From contig JARGNR010000001.1 of NCBI GenBank assembly GCA_029212405.1, positions 34,496-86,050 on the forward strand: a stretch of DNA of 51,555 bases, read 5' to 3'. The DNA is from Saprospiraceae bacterium (lineage in GTDB: Bacteria > Bacteroidota > Bacteroidia > Chitinophagales > Saprospiraceae). The notes below the pieces were generated by a model. The model had not been told where the DNA came from and did not search any database. It saw only the letters and a list, made by a program, of their open reading frames with translations. The translations under genes and the position numbers were made by a program. Of this stretch, positions 18,705 through 28,607 are shown piece by piece (the stretch's first letter is position 1; every line of letters begins with the position of its first letter).

Positions 18705-18715
18705 GACCTAAGGTC
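18705..18715. promoter_or_regulatory. 11-base palindrome upstream of the barrel gene
   Basis: GACCTAAGGTC is a perfect palindrome around a central A, 54-64 bases before the barrel ATG. Position suits an operator or a site near the promoter, for example for the LytTR regulator encoded downstream. This rests on position and symmetry only; LytTR sites are normally direct repeats, which argues against that specific regulator. Confidence 0.25.
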
Positions 18716-18856
18716 CATGCTATCCTATTTAGTTAACATGACAAACATAAATAACTGATGCATTGCCTAAAATGCATTTTCTATGAATAAGGTGTTTTCG
18801 TCTTTGAATGAGGTAAAAGTGGGTTTGAATGAAAATGCCTTGATTCTTTGAATTTC

Positions 18857-21628
18857 TTATTTTCTAAAATCCAGCCCTTGATCAATTCCTTTTTTAAGTG
18901 CTGGAACACCTTCTTCCATCCATCTTGGCATTGGTGCATCCATCAAATAATGATCAAAAAATTGTTCCATCCGTTTATTAAAATCCAATCGATTCTGCCA
19001 TTTCACAGGCCAATGTGGTTCGTCGTTATAATTCAAAAACCAAGCAGACTTACCTAATCTTCTAAGTGCATTAAAATATTCAATACCCTGATACCATGGA
19101 ACTGCTCCATCTCCATCATTGTGAAGAATCAATACGGGAGTGGTCACTTTATCTAATTTAAAAATTGGCGAATTTTCTAGGTATAAATCAGGCCTTTCCC
19201 ACAATGTAGCTCCTAATCTACTTTGAGTCTTCTCATATTGAAACATTCTGCTCATCCCAGACCCCCAACGAATTCCACCATATGCACTTACCATGTTGAC
19301 CACAGGCGCACCTGCTTCTGCACAAATAAATAGATCCGTTTTAGTTAACAAATCTGCGATTTGATAACCTCCCCAACTATGACCTTGCACACCAATCTTT
19401 GATTCATTTATAAACCCTTCATCAATTAATGCTTGTATACCCGGCATGACGGATTCATAACAACTCTGCCCAGGATATCCAATTCTATACTCTACATCAG
19501 GATTGAAAATTACATACCCTTTACTACTATAATAACTATAGTTTATAGTCGATCTATGCGCATATGGAGCTCTATGCCTATTCAATCGATCAGAACTCCT
19601 TTCGTAGAAATTAACAATCAAAGGATATTTTTTCGTAGGGTCAAAGTTCTCTGGCAAGACCAATAAACCCTCCAATTTCTTCCCCGTCTGTGAAGTCCAA
19701 TCGACTAATTTTATGGTTCCCCAAGAATACTCTTTCTGCTGGGGATTCACATCAGAAAATGTATGCATCTTCTCAAATGAGGTAGTGCTTAACACCAAAT
19801 CAGGAAAAGTTGAATAGTCCTCTATAGTAGTAATTACATCTTCTGTATCCTTCGCTTTTAGAGGGGTCCTATCTAGCCGAACTTCGCCGCTAAACAATTT
19901 TATTGTCTTCCCAGCTGAAACATCTATTGAAATATAAGACTCAGACTTATCTTTTTCATCGAAAACATGAACCAACAATGGCTTCGTAAGATCTGTTGTC
20001 TTATTCTCAATATCTAAATCAATTATCCGATGCACCATTTTACTGCTTCTCCCTTGAGTAATACATTTTGGATCAACCCTATTCATTGGATCAACTAACC
20101 AAATATCATATCTATCATAAATAATAAAAAACTCATCATCTGTAGTAAATCCAGCATTCCCATAAGATCGAGGATCCATAGGCCTATCATTTTTTTCATC
20201 CCCAAAACGGCTTATTTCTTTAGATGTTATTTGATTGGCTTTGTTTCCCTCAATATCATATGCCCAATGACCTTGTATGGAGGCATCATACCAAAAACAA
20301 AATTTACCGTTGGAAGATATAGAAATTCTTCCTCTCTGTTGTGAAGCAAATTGTACTTGCTCTCCAGTAGAGATATCTATTCGATATGCATCAAAGTAAC
20401 CATGACCTTTCCACATTCTTTCCTTATCATATGATTTCGTATGAATACCAATAGCATAGCTGGAATTCTTGCCATCATCTAAAAGAACTCTATCTAGGAG
20501 CTCATTGCCTACTGCTTGAATGTGTTTCTCTTTTATATCATATATACAAATATGATCCCTCCTCTTATCATTTTTCAGGTCTATTTCTTGCTCAGTATAA
20601 AGCACTAAATCATCATGATGCCAAACTTCAACATTTACAATTTCATCCTCTAAAAGTGTTGTATCCTGCAAAATTGATGGAGGGGCCATATAAAACAACA
20701 AGCGTTGTCCATTTTTTGAAAATGAAGGTTTTCTAAAATTACTTATGTTATATCCATCTGGTAGAAATTTAGAATTTTGATTAGCCAATTGAATAGAAAT
20801 TGAGTTTTCCTTATCCCAATAATAAAGTTCATAAGGTACCCGTCTATTATCCGTTGTATCAGAATTCATAATGAATGCCAATTGATTCCCCATTTCATCC
20901 CAATTGATATTGGTAATCTCTCCTTTAGATTCAATGATTGGATTCCAACTTGAGGTTTGAAAGTCAAATGAATACAAACCCTTTTTAATTTTTGGATCAG
21001 CTCCCAAGGAGACTCCCACCAATCCTTGTCCCTTTTCTGAAAAGATATAGTCTTTAGCATAAAATAAAGTGTCTGAATGCTGTGAACTAAGGTTGTAAAC
21101 GATGAGTTTACTTCCATTTTCTTTCGATTCTTTTAAAGGCAATAGCAGCGAATCATGCGTCTCGGCGGGCTCTAATAAAAAAGCAACATGCCCTCCCCAT
21201 CCTATTGGAGTTTTAAATGATTTTACACGGGGTATTTTTACTAGAACTTCATTTTGTAAATCATAAATGCACAATGTATCTTTTGGCATTTTATTCTTTT
21301 TCGTTTTTTCTCTCTTCAATGCGCGAACATCTTCATACGAATGTTCTATTGTAAACAAGGCAAAATTTCCCTCCTGATCAAATGACGCTTTCTTTACTCG
21401 ATCAAAAGTAAACTCCTTTTTATTTCTTGTATCATATATTTTTAAGACTTTGTCCCCTACTTCTTTTGAAATTTGATACATTGCCCAATCTCCATCATCT
21501 GAAATTTTCACATTCTTAATCTTATTCCATTGCGAATAGACTGCTGGAGTCATGCTTTTTTTAGCCTGGGCTGTAAGATTGGAGGTAATTAGTAAAAATG
21601 AGAAAAGTAGTAAGGTCAGAGATTTCAT
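18857..21628 (-). CDS. S9-family (prolyl oligopeptidase-like) serine peptidase
   Basis: A 923-residue secreted peptidase, probably periplasmic or surface located. A signal peptide (MKSLTLLLFSFLLITSNLTAQ) precedes a long beta-propeller region (~50-600) and a C-terminal alpha/beta-hydrolase domain. The catalytic triad is visible: Ser751 in GHSWGGY, Asp840 in HNDGDGAVPW and His872 in NDEPHW. Such enzymes cleave peptides, often dipeptides from oligopeptides. The length is above typical DPP4-like proteins (~700) because the propeller part is enlarged. The gene stands alone between accC and the barrel gene. No consensus promoter was found upstream. Confidence 0.92.
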   Translation of the reverse strand: MKSLTLLLFSFLLITSNLTAQAKKSMTPAVYSQWNKIKNVKISDDGDWAMYQISKEVGDKVLKIYDTRNKKEFTFDRVKKASFDQEGNFALFTIEHSYEDVRALKREKTKKNKMPKDTLCIYDLQNEVLVKIPRVKSFKTPIGWGGHVAFLLEPAETHDSLLLPLKESKENGSKLIVYNLSSQHSDTLFYAKDYIFSEKGQGLVGVSLGADPKIKKGLYSFDFQTSSWNPIIESKGEITNINWDEMGNQLAFIMNSDTTDNRRVPYELYYWDKENSISIQLANQNSKFLPDGYNISNFRKPSFSKNGQRLLFYMAPPSILQDTTLLEDEIVNVEVWHHDDLVLYTEQEIDLKNDKRRDHICIYDIKEKHIQAVGNELLDRVLLDDGKNSSYAIGIHTKSYDKERMWKGHGYFDAYRIDISTGEQVQFASQQRGRISISSNGKFCFWYDASIQGHWAYDIEGNKANQITSKEISRFGDEKNDRPMDPRSYGNAGFTTDDEFFIIYDRYDIWLVDPMNRVDPKCITQGRSSKMVHRIIDLDIENKTTDLTKPLLVHVFDEKDKSESYISIDVSAGKTIKLFSGEVRLDRTPLKAKDTEDVITTIEDYSTFPDLVLSTTSFEKMHTFSDVNPQQKEYSWGTIKLVDWTSQTGKKLEGLLVLPENFDPTKKYPLIVNFYERSSDRLNRHRAPYAHRSTINYSYYSSKGYVIFNPDVEYRIGYPGQSCYESVMPGIQALIDEGFINESKIGVQGHSWGGYQIADLLTKTDLFICAEAGAPVVNMVSAYGGIRWGSGMSRMFQYEKTQSRLGATLWERPDLYLENSPIFKLDKVTTPVLILHNDGDGAVPWYQGIEYFNALRRLGKSAWFLNYNDEPHWPVKWQNRLDFNKRMEQFFDHYLMDAPMPRWMEEGVPALKKGIDQGLDFRK

Positions 21629-21837
21629 TGATCAGGTATTTTGCCCCGAATATAAGAAATCAACCTAACAGGTATTAATAGAAGAAGTAACTTTATACGT
21701 TTTATGGTTCTATGGCCTTGTATAAAATCCAAAATATTACATAAATATGTAAACTATAGTCTCCTAATCGAATGAGATTGGAAAACTATTTTGATAATAA
21801 ACCACAAATAAGTAAATACGAAAATTATGAGTAGAAA

Positions 21838-23187
21838 TTAGGCTTCCGGTTCTCCCATTTCAAAATTATTTAAAAACCCAGTATCAAAGTTACCAGTACG
21901 GAACCTCTCATCTTTCATTAATCTCTTATGAAAAGGTATGGTTGTTTTAATTCCTTCGATGATAAATTCATCCAATGCTCTTTCCATCTTAGTAATTGCT
22001 TCTTCTCTAGTTTGAGCACGAACAATTAATTTTGCAATCATAGAATCATAGAATGGCGGCACAGAATACCCAGCATATACATGCGTATCTACACGTACAC
22101 CATGACCTTTTGCACTATGGAAGGAGGAAATATTACCTGGACTAGGTCTAAAATCATTGAATGGATCCTCTGCATTAATTCTACACTCTATGGCATGCAT
22201 ATTTGGAAAATAACTATCTCCGTCGATTGGAATACCATATGCAACTTTAATCTGCTCTTTGATCAAATCATGATCAATCACCTCCTCGGTTACACAATGC
22301 TCAACTTGAATCCTAGTATTCATTTCCATAAAATAGAAATTTCTATACTTGTCAACCAAAAATTCTACCGTTCCTACTCCTTCATAATTAATAGCTTCGC
22401 CAGCTTTTATAGCAGCAGCTCCCATTTTTTCTCTTAACTCATCCGTCATAAAAGGAGATGGACATTCCTCAACTAATTTCTGATGTCTTCTTTGGATAGA
22501 ACAATCCCGTTCAGATAAGTGAATAACTTTTCCCTGTTGATCTCCAATAATTTGGATTTCTATGTGTCTAGGTTCTTCTACAAATTTCTCAACATATATT
22601 CCGTCATTCCCAAAAGCTGCTTTGGCTTCTTGTCGAGCACTATTCCATTGTTTTTCAAATTCATCGGTATTTCGAACAATACGCATTCCTTTTCCGCCAC
22701 CTCCCGCAGTAGCTTTAATCATGACTGGATATCCTATGTCCTCAGAAGTTGAAATTGCTTCTTTTAAATCCTTTACTAATCCGTCTGACCCAGGAACAAC
22801 AGGGACGTCAGCCTTAATCATGGTATCTTTCGCTGTAACTTTATCTCCCATTTTTCGAATCATTTCAGGAGAAGGCCCGATAAATTTCACTCCATATTCC
22901 TGGCATATCTCTGCAAAATCTGCGTTCTCTGCCAAAAAACCATATCCCGGGTGAACCGCATCTGCGTTGGTAATTTCAACCGCTGCCATAATTTTGGGGA
23001 TACTTAGGTAGGACTCTGCGGAAGATGGTGGTCCAATACAAACTGCTTCATCTGCAAATCTAACATGCAAACTATCTTTGTCGGCAGTACTGTAAACAGC
23101 CACAGTCTTTATATTCATTTCTTTACATGTACGAATAATTCGCAATGCAATTTCTCCTCTATTCGCTATGAGTATTTTCTTAAACAT
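21838..23187 (-). CDS. accC: Acetyl-CoA carboxylase, biotin carboxylase subunit
   Basis: ATP-dependent carboxylation of the biotin on BCCP, first half-reaction of acetyl-CoA carboxylase. The 449-residue protein has the N-terminal fold [18 protein letters not shown], the ATP-grasp glycine loop [14 protein letters not shown] near residue 160, the active-site region [14 protein letters not shown] near 290, and the bicarbonate-site arginine nearby. Length is standard for AccC. It follows accB after 79 bases and ends the fabH-efp-accB-accC block, so the enzyme is co-expressed with its substrate protein. Confidence 0.96.
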   Translation of the reverse strand: MFKKILIANRGEIALRIIRTCKEMNIKTVAVYSTADKDSLHVRFADEAVCIGPPSSAESYLSIPKIMAAVEITNADAVHPGYGFLAENADFAEICQEYGVKFIGPSPEMIRKMGDKVTAKDTMIKADVPVVPGSDGLVKDLKEAISTSEDIGYPVMIKATAGGGGKGMRIVRNTDEFEKQWNSARQEAKAAFGNDGIYVEKFVEEPRHIEIQIIGDQQGKVIHLSERDCSIQRRHQKLVEECPSPFMTDELREKMGAAAIKAGEAINYEGVGTVEFLVDKYRNFYFMEMNTRIQVEHCVTEEVIDHDLIKEQIKVAYGIPIDGDSYFPNMHAIECRINAEDPFNDFRPSPGNISSFHSAKGHGVRVDTHVYAGYSVPPFYDSMIAKLIVRAQTREEAITKMERALDEFIIEGIKTTIPFHKRLMKDERFRTGNFDTGFLNNFEMGEPEA

Positions 23188-23266
23188 GATTCTCTTGGAT
23201 TTTTAAATCAAGGCATCAGCATAACATAACACTATATGCTACTGACAATTAAAATAGTCTATTTAT

Positions 23267-23770
23267 TTAGCTTGGATCAACTAAAAACAAAACTTGATCA
23301 TACTCGACAGGAGCTGCATCTTCTACCATTACTTTTACAATTGTTCCACTCACCTCACTTTCGATTTCATTGAACAATTTCATAGCTTCTACTATACAAA
23401 CGACTGATCCCTTTTCTACTGTATCACCCACTTTTGAATAGGCAGGCTTATCTGGTGAAGAAGATCTATAAAATGTTCCAACAATTGGAGACTTTATTTC
23501 TAATAGTCCTTCAGTACTTTCCGCAGCTTTTTCTGCTGGTGGAGCACTCGCAACTGCTGGAGCAGGTGCAGAAGTAGGCCCAGGCGCAGCAGGTGCAGGA
23601 TTCGGCATTTGAATCATTGGAGGCGCACCAGCCTGAACTACATGAGTATTCTTTCCCTGAAATTTACTGGTACGAATTGAAATTTCAAAATCTTTGTCTT
23701 TAAGCTTGAATTCTGAAAGTTCAGTTCGGTTAACAAGCTTGATTAAATCAGTTATTTCTTTAAAATTCAT
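23267..23770 (-). CDS. accB: Biotin carboxyl carrier protein of acetyl-CoA carboxylase
   Basis: Carries the biotin that is carboxylated by AccC. In the 167-residue protein the biotinyl domain is at the C terminus (~90-167), with the biotin-attachment Lys131 in [11 protein letters not shown]. The N-terminal ~45 residues form the usual helical segment, and residues ~48-85 are an alanine/proline linker ([18 protein letters not shown]). The gene starts 13 bases after the efp stop, so the two are co-transcribed, and accC follows. Confidence 0.96.
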   Translation of the reverse strand: MNFKEITDLIKLVNRTELSEFKLKDKDFEISIRTSKFQGKNTHVVQAGAPPMIQMPNPAPAAPGPTSAPAPAVASAPPAEKAAESTEGLLEIKSPIVGTFYRSSSPDKPAYSKVGDTVEKGSVVCIVEAMKLFNEIESEVSGTIVKVMVEDAAPVEYDQVLFLVDPS

Positions 23771-23783
23771 TAGCTGGTTTTTT

Positions 23784-24350
23784 TTATTCTTTTACTCGTT
23801 CTACATAAGCTCTTGAAGCAGAATCAATTTTGATAAGATCTCCTTCATTGATAAATATAGGAACTTTTATTTCAGCTCCAGTTTCAACCGTAGCAGGCTT
23901 AGATACATTTGTTGCTGTATTCCCTCGAACCCCTGGTTCAGTGTAGGTCACTCTCAACTTAATATATTGAGGCATGTCAATTGTCAATGGCACCCCTTTC
24001 TCAGAATGAAAAAGGATTTCAACAACTGATCCTTCTTTTAACAAATCCGAGTTATCAATCATTTCTTTTTGAATATTGACTTGATCATATGTTTCATTAT
24101 CCATGAAATTGAAACCCATTTCATCTGGGTAAAGATATTGAAAAGTCTTTCTTTCTACACGAACAACATCAATTTTATGACCAGATGGAAAAGTGTTATC
24201 TATTACTTTACCATTAGTTAGACTTTTTAGCTTTGTTCTTACAAATGCAGGCCCTTTACCTGGCTTCACATGTAAAAACTCTACTACTTTGTATACATCA
24301 TGATTGTAATTCATACAAAGTCCATTCTTAATATCGGAAGTACTTGCCAT
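23784..24350 (-). CDS. efp: Elongation factor P
   Basis: Rescues ribosomes stalled on proline stretches. The 188-residue protein has the three beta-barrel domains of EF-P. The loop that reaches the peptidyl-transferase centre is VKPGKGPAF with Lys32 at the tip, the residue modified by EpmA-type or other pathways in many bacteria; no modification enzyme is encoded in this window. The C-terminal domain has the standard [28 protein letters not shown] box upstream suggests that efp-accB-accC can be transcribed separately from fabH. Confidence 0.97.
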   Translation of the reverse strand: MASTSDIKNGLCMNYNHDVYKVVEFLHVKPGKGPAFVRTKLKSLTNGKVIDNTFPSGHKIDVVRVERKTFQYLYPDEMGFNFMDNETYDQVNIQKEMIDNSDLLKEGSVVEILFHSEKGVPLTIDMPQYIKLRVTYTEPGVRGNTATNVSKPATVETGAEIKVPIFINEGDLIKIDSASRAYVERVKE

Positions 24351-24379
24351 ATTTTTTTACTCTTTTTTATAATCGACCG

Positions 24380-24387
24380 CAAATATA
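24380..24387 (-). promoter_or_regulatory. Candidate promoter -7 box of efp-accB-accC
   Basis: Minus strand TATATTTG matches TAnnTTTG and lies about 30 bases before the efp ATG, inside the 160-base gap after fabH. No TTG at the ideal -33 spacing. Confidence 0.4.
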
Positions 24388-24510
24388 TAAATTCAAAGCG
24401 GAAGGTTATTAAACTTTTGATGTTCCTATTGATATAAATAAATGTACTTACAACAACAATCCCCTGATTAGTACAATAATTTATTAATTATAATTCCTTG
24501 AGGCTACAAA

Positions 24511-25509
24511 TTATTCATCTCCATCATAGGCCCAAGTTAATAAGGTAGAGCCCCAGGTGAATCCTCCTCCAAATGCAGTCAGTACTAATTTGTCTCCCTT
24601 TTTCAATTGGGATTCATAATCTGCCAAACAAAGAGGTAATGTACCTGCAGTAGTGTTCCCGTAATTTTGAATATTCACCATTACTTTCTCTTTAGGGAAA
24701 TCCAACATATCAGCTACGGAATTTATAATTCTCATATTTGCTTGGTGAGGTACCAACCAATCCACATCGTCATGACCAATCTCATTCCGCTCCAGCAAAG
24801 AATTGAACGTAGTGGTCATCCCTTTAACAGCTGCCTTGAAAACAGGTCGTCCATCTTGAAATACAAAATGCTCTTTATCTTCTATAGTTGCTAGCGTAGG
24901 TCTTTTTAGAGACCCTCCTGCCTTCATGTGTAAATACTGCCTTCCATCACCATCGCCCTTAAAAATGGAATCTTCAATTCCATATTCTTCGTTGGGTTCT
25001 AAAAGAACTGCACCTCCGCCATCACCAAATATAACACATGTAGTTCTATCTGTGTAATCAATAATTGAAGACATAAAGTCAACACCAATGACTACAACTT
25101 TCTTGTGAGACCCTGATTCTACAAATTTTGCTCCTGTCGTGAGTGCAAACAAAAAACCACTGCAAGCAGCATTGATATCAAACGCAAACGCATTAGAAAT
25201 ACCCACCTTACTACATATTGTATTAGCGGTATCTGGAAATGTCATATCAGGTGTGATTGTTGCACAAATCAATAGATCGATTTCATCTGCACTTGTGTTG
25301 GTTTTCTTTAACAGATTCTCAACCATCCTAGTGGCCATATCAGAAGTAGCTTTCCCTTCTTCCTTAAAAATATGACGTTGCTTTATTCCGGTTCTTGAAG
25401 TAATCCATTCATCAGAAGTATCAACAATCTTTTCAAGATCTGCATTTGTCAATAATGTCTCTGGCACATATTTGGCTACACCAGTTATGGCAGCTTTAAG
25501 ATTTCCCAT
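24511..25509 (-). CDS. fabH: Beta-ketoacyl-ACP synthase III
   Basis: Condenses an acyl-CoA (acetyl- or branched) with malonyl-ACP to start fatty-acid synthesis. The 332-residue protein begins MGNLKAAITGVAKYVPE; an open frame continues 84 codons upstream but has no family similarity, so the ATG at 25509 is the start. The catalytic triad is intact: Cys116 (NAACSGFLFAL), His255 (VPHQANMRI) and Asn285 (YGNTTAGT). FGDGGGAVLLEP and the C-terminal FGGGFTWGS are typical. It heads a block with efp, accB and accC; the plsX and rpmF genes that often sit before fabH are absent here. Confidence 0.95.
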   Translation of the reverse strand: MGNLKAAITGVAKYVPETLLTNADLEKIVDTSDEWITSRTGIKQRHIFKEEGKATSDMATRMVENLLKKTNTSADEIDLLICATITPDMTFPDTANTICSKVGISNAFAFDINAACSGFLFALTTGAKFVESGSHKKVVVIGVDFMSSIIDYTDRTTCVIFGDGGGAVLLEPNEEYGIEDSIFKGDGDGRQYLHMKAGGSLKRPTLATIEDKEHFVFQDGRPVFKAAVKGMTTTFNSLLERNEIGHDDVDWLVPHQANMRIINSVADMLDFPKEKVMVNIQNYGNTTAGTLPLCLADYESQLKKGDKLVLTAFGGGFTWGSTLLTWAYDGDE

Positions 25510-25980
25510 TGCTAGGTAATATTTTGCGATTATAATAACAAGTTTTTTACACCACTCGTCATAAAAAGCTGCAAGATAAGACTTAATCACAAATTTGATA
25601 TCCAAGCATAAAAATTTGAAGGAAATATTGAATTTTATGCGAGTAATCTTTGGAATATTTTCATTGCACATCGTTTTTATATAGTTGAGACAAATTACAT
25701 ATGTATAAAATTCCAAAATTATTTTCAACCAATTTTCACACCCCAACAAAACACTCCACAACTTACTGTAATTCTGATAATTACATTCACAATCTAAATA
25801 GGATTACAACCTAAAGAACACATATTAAATTATTATTTAATGTGTAATTGGAAGGATTGGTATGCATTTTGCAAAAAGAACAGTACAGGCAATCAATACA
25901 TTACAAATTACAATAATTGGTTATGTATGGACGCCTCATTTTATAATAAAATTTTTAATCTGCTCTTAAAAGATTCAATT
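25510..25980. other. Gene-free gap between divergent fabH and the thioredoxin-SPOR gene
   Basis: About 470 bases. The reading frames on both sides extend into it but without family similarity. The clearest structure is an inverted repeat at 25816-25844 (ACACAT, TTAAAT / ATTTAA, TGTGT with one bulged A), possibly an operator or a weak hairpin. An ATG at 25840 is in frame with the thioredoxin gene, but the signal peptide starts at 25981. No exact -33/-7 promoter pair was found. Confidence 0.5.
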
Positions 25981-26778
25981 ATGAACATATCTAAGATCGC
26001 CGTTAATTTTTTGGTTGTATTCACCCTGATGGCTACATGTGTCAATACGATTGATGCCAACAATCGAACAACTGTAAATTTTTCTGACGTGAATGTCGAT
26101 GAGGCCATAGCAAAAGCTAGCGAAGAAGGAAAATTAGTATTATTGGATTTTTATGCCAGCTGGTGCACCCCATGCAAATGGATGGAACAGACCACTTTTA
26201 CAGATCAAAGAGTTACTTCAACGCTTAATTCCAACTATGTGGCAATTAAAGTAAACATAGATGATGTGGAAGGATTTCAGATGAAAAATAAATATCAAGT
26301 AAATTTCTTACCCACGATATTAATACTAAGTTCAGAAGGAAAAATGGTAGAACGAATTGAGCAGACCATGGTAGCCGATGAACTTCTAGGGATACTAGAA
26401 CTTCACAATTCACCTGAAAATAAAGTGGTGATTAAACATGATTTTAATAAGTCACCGAAAAGAATTAATGGTTCTAAAGATGTTGAAGAGGAAGACCCTT
26501 GGACAATCAGTCAAGATGACTACCGAAGGTATTCCGAAATGGAAGACAAACGAAACTATAGAGTACAAGTTGGAGTGTTTGATGATTATTCCGATGCGCA
26601 AAAAGAAGTGAATAAATTGAGAGATATATTCATGGAGCCAATAGTTGTGCTCAATGACTTCAGAAACGATAAAGTCCTCTTTAAAATCATGTTGGGCCAA
26701 TTTCAAACAATGTCAGAAGCGTCAAGTTTTTGCAAAATACTCAAAACAAATTTCAGCATTAATGCGATTGTAAATTAA
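25981..26778 (+). CDS. Exported thioredoxin-fold protein fused to a SPOR domain
   Basis: A 265-residue protein combining two domains rarely seen together. A signal segment (SKIAVNFLVVFTLMA) comes first. Residues ~30-155 form a thioredoxin-like domain with the redox motif WCTPCKWM (Cys62, Cys65), the cis-proline region VNFLPTILIL, and the DsbD-C/thioredoxin_7 style opening EEGKLVLLDFYASWC. A charged linker follows. Residues ~190-265 resemble a SPOR domain (NYRVQVGVFDDYSDAQ, then FKIMLGQFQTMSEAS), which in other proteins binds denuded peptidoglycan at septa. The inferred role is a periplasmic disulfide reductase tethered to cell-wall sites. The ATG at 25981 was chosen for the signal peptide; a 47-residue in-frame upstream extension is unlikely. 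Confidence 0.8.
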   Translation: MNISKIAVNFLVVFTLMATCVNTIDANNRTTVNFSDVNVDEAIAKASEEGKLVLLDFYASWCTPCKWMEQTTFTDQRVTSTLNSNYVAIKVNIDDVEGFQMKNKYQVNFLPTILILSSEGKMVERIEQTMVADELLGILELHNSPENKVVIKHDFNKSPKRINGSKDVEEEDPWTISQDDYRRYSEMEDKRNYRVQVGVFDDYSDAQKEVNKLRDIFMEPIVVLNDFRNDKVLFKIMLGQFQTMSEASSFCKILKTNFSINAIVN

Positions 26779-26841
26779 ATGCAATTGAATTCTGTAGGAG
26801 TATGTTGTCCTCAATGTCACGGATGCGTTAAATTTGAATAG
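26779..26841 (+). CDS. Possible 20-residue cysteine-rich peptide
   Basis: The ATG directly follows the TAA of the thioredoxin-SPOR gene (TAAATG). The frame encodes 20 residues with four cysteines in VCCPQCHGCVKF, then stops at TAG. The CC-x2-C-x2-C pattern next to a redox protein is suggestive. So short a frame can occur by chance and no ribosome-binding evidence exists, so this is a weak call. It could also be 3' untranslated sequence. Confidence 0.2.
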   Translation: MQLNSVGVCCPQCHGCVKFE

Positions 26842-26917
26842 TTATTTTTAAAAAATAGCATTCTAAAGAACAAAAATAAAGTTACTAGCGTATTATTAAC
26901 ATATGGACTTAAGAGTT

Positions 26918-28027
26918 ATGAAATATTACGTACTTCTATTTTTTGTTGGACTATTTATATCCTGCACTGAAAATAATCCACCCCCATCTGAAGAACTACT
27001 TACAGGTATAGAATACAACCCTATCCCTTTTGATATAGAATATCCTGCGTATACTCAACTCATTGACAATAGAGAGGTAATTATACCAGAAATGCCAATC
27101 CCTGTTGATAATCCATTGACTGAAGATGGAGTCGAACTTGGACGACATTTATTTTACGATAATATCCTTTCCAGCAATAATACTATGTCTTGCGCTTCCT
27201 GTCATTTACCTGAAGGTGCATTTACAGATAATTTAGCTGTTTCACCTGGAGTAGATGGGATTTTTGGAAATAGAAGTTCTATGTCATTGTTTAATGTTGG
27301 TTTTTTTGACAATGGTTTATTTTGGGATGGAAGATCAACTACTCTAGAGGAACAAGCCTTACTTCCCGTTGAAGATGAAATAGAATTGCATAATTCTTGG
27401 GAGGCTGTAATTCCTAAACTTCAAGAAAGTGATTTGTACAAAAAGTTGTTCCGCAAAGCTTTTGGCATTGAAAAACCCTCAGAAATAAATAAAACACTTG
27501 CCGCAAAAGCAATCGCTCAGTTTGAACGATCCATTTATAGCTTTGATTCCAAATTTGATCAATATTTAAAGGGGGAGGTTTTTCTTTCAGACGATGAATT
27601 ATATGGATTTGAAATGTATATTGATGCTCCTGGTGTAACAGATGCTCAATGCGCGCATTGCCACAACCTTCCATTAATGACCTCGAATGATTATTTCAAT
27701 AATGGATTGCAAGAAGCCAATACGATTAATGACTTTCTTGATAATGGATTAGGGAATGTAACTATTGCTGCAGAAAATGGATTTTTCAGAGCCCCTTCCC
27801 TTCGAAACATTGAACTTTCAGGTCCATACATGCATAATGGAAGTCTACAAACACTGGAGGAAGTTATTGATCATTACGCTTCCGGTGGCAAATTCTCTCC
27901 ATCAAAAGATCCATTGCTAGACGACATCAATTTAAATGCATACGACAAATTTGCTTTGAAGCAATTCCTACTAACACTAACAGATCGAACAATTATCAAT
28001 GAAGAGCGACTGCAAAGTCCCTTCTAA
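26918..28027 (+). CDS. Di-haem cytochrome c peroxidase / MauG-family lipoprotein
   Basis: A 369-residue periplasmic lipoprotein. The ATG at 26918 gives the lipoprotein signal MKYYVLLFFVGLFISC with the acylated Cys16; an ATG 15 bases upstream is also possible. Two c-type haem motifs are present: CASCH in the N-terminal half and CAHCH in the C-terminal half, the hallmark of the CcpA/MauG family. DGRSTTLEEQALLPVED and GPYMHNGSLQTLEEVIDHY are typical of the family. Bacterial CcpA enzymes reduce H2O2 with electrons from small cytochromes; MauG-like members oxidise proteins or other substrates, so the substrate is not certain. No partner cytochrome is next to it. Confidence 0.92.
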   Translation: MKYYVLLFFVGLFISCTENNPPPSEELLTGIEYNPIPFDIEYPAYTQLIDNREVIIPEMPIPVDNPLTEDGVELGRHLFYDNILSSNNTMSCASCHLPEGAFTDNLAVSPGVDGIFGNRSSMSLFNVGFFDNGLFWDGRSTTLEEQALLPVEDEIELHNSWEAVIPKLQESDLYKKLFRKAFGIEKPSEINKTLAAKAIAQFERSIYSFDSKFDQYLKGEVFLSDDELYGFEMYIDAPGVTDAQCAHCHNLPLMTSNDYFNNGLQEANTINDFLDNGLGNVTIAAENGFFRAPSLRNIELSGPYMHNGSLQTLEEVIDHYASGGKFSPSKDPLLDDINLNAYDKFALKQFLLTLTDRTIINEERLQSPF

Positions 28028-28350
28028 CGATATTTACTTTTTAATCCATTCTACTCTTTTTTAAGAAAAACAATCACTACAACATCGACAATAGGAGGTC
28101 ATATCTTATTTATTTTTAAAAAAATCCACCTAATAAGTCGAATTTAATAATTTTTCTAGCTGATTATTCCAACACATTAGTATTAATCATTATAAAAAAA
28201 TAGACAAAACACTGCACATATAAACATATTAGATACTGCTTTTCAACAAGTTATAAAATTTACTCTTACATATTATGATTTTTTATATATAACAAATGGT
28301 TAATTCTGTAATTGAGTAGGCCTATTTCTGTTCTTATACTTGTATTATCA
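28028..28350. other. AT-rich gene-free stretch after the peroxidase gene
   Basis: No open frame, repeat or clear terminator was seen in this part. The peroxidase gene has no obvious T-tailed hairpin after its stop. The remainder of the gap (28351-28641) holds the tandem RNA-like element described separately. Confidence 0.5.
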
Positions 28351-28406
28351 AAGGAAGTTTATTGAGACCTTCCTTACTTCTAACAAAGAGTTAGAACTTT
28401 AATTAG

Positions 28407-28427
28407 GATATGTTCATGGGATTATAA
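28407..28427 (+). repeat. 21-nt direct repeat, copy 1
   Basis: Begins GATATGTTC and ends GGATTATAA; identical to the copy at 28581-28601, 174 bases downstream. The flanking sequence is different. Confidence 0.85.
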
Positions 28428-28580
28428 ATGTTGTCAGGAAGTTGTTTTGTAAAGATAAAATCAACTTCCTGATCAACAACTAAAGAACACCTTAAAATTG
28501 AGATTGAGTTTTGTTTATATATATTATTATTCTGAACTTTAAATCAGAGATATTACGAACGAGTAATTGATTTAAACTCA

Positions 28581-28601
28581 GATATGTTCATGGGATTATA
28601 A
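28581..28601 (+). repeat. 21-nt direct repeat, copy 2
   Basis: Exact second copy of the 28407-28427 motif, followed after six bases by the terminator hairpin. Confidence 0.85.
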
Positions 28602-28607
28602 TTTGCT

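Noticed and set aside
25510-25761. 84-codon upstream extension of fabH
   Set aside because: No similarity to FabH N termini; the ATG at 25509 gives the standard start and length.
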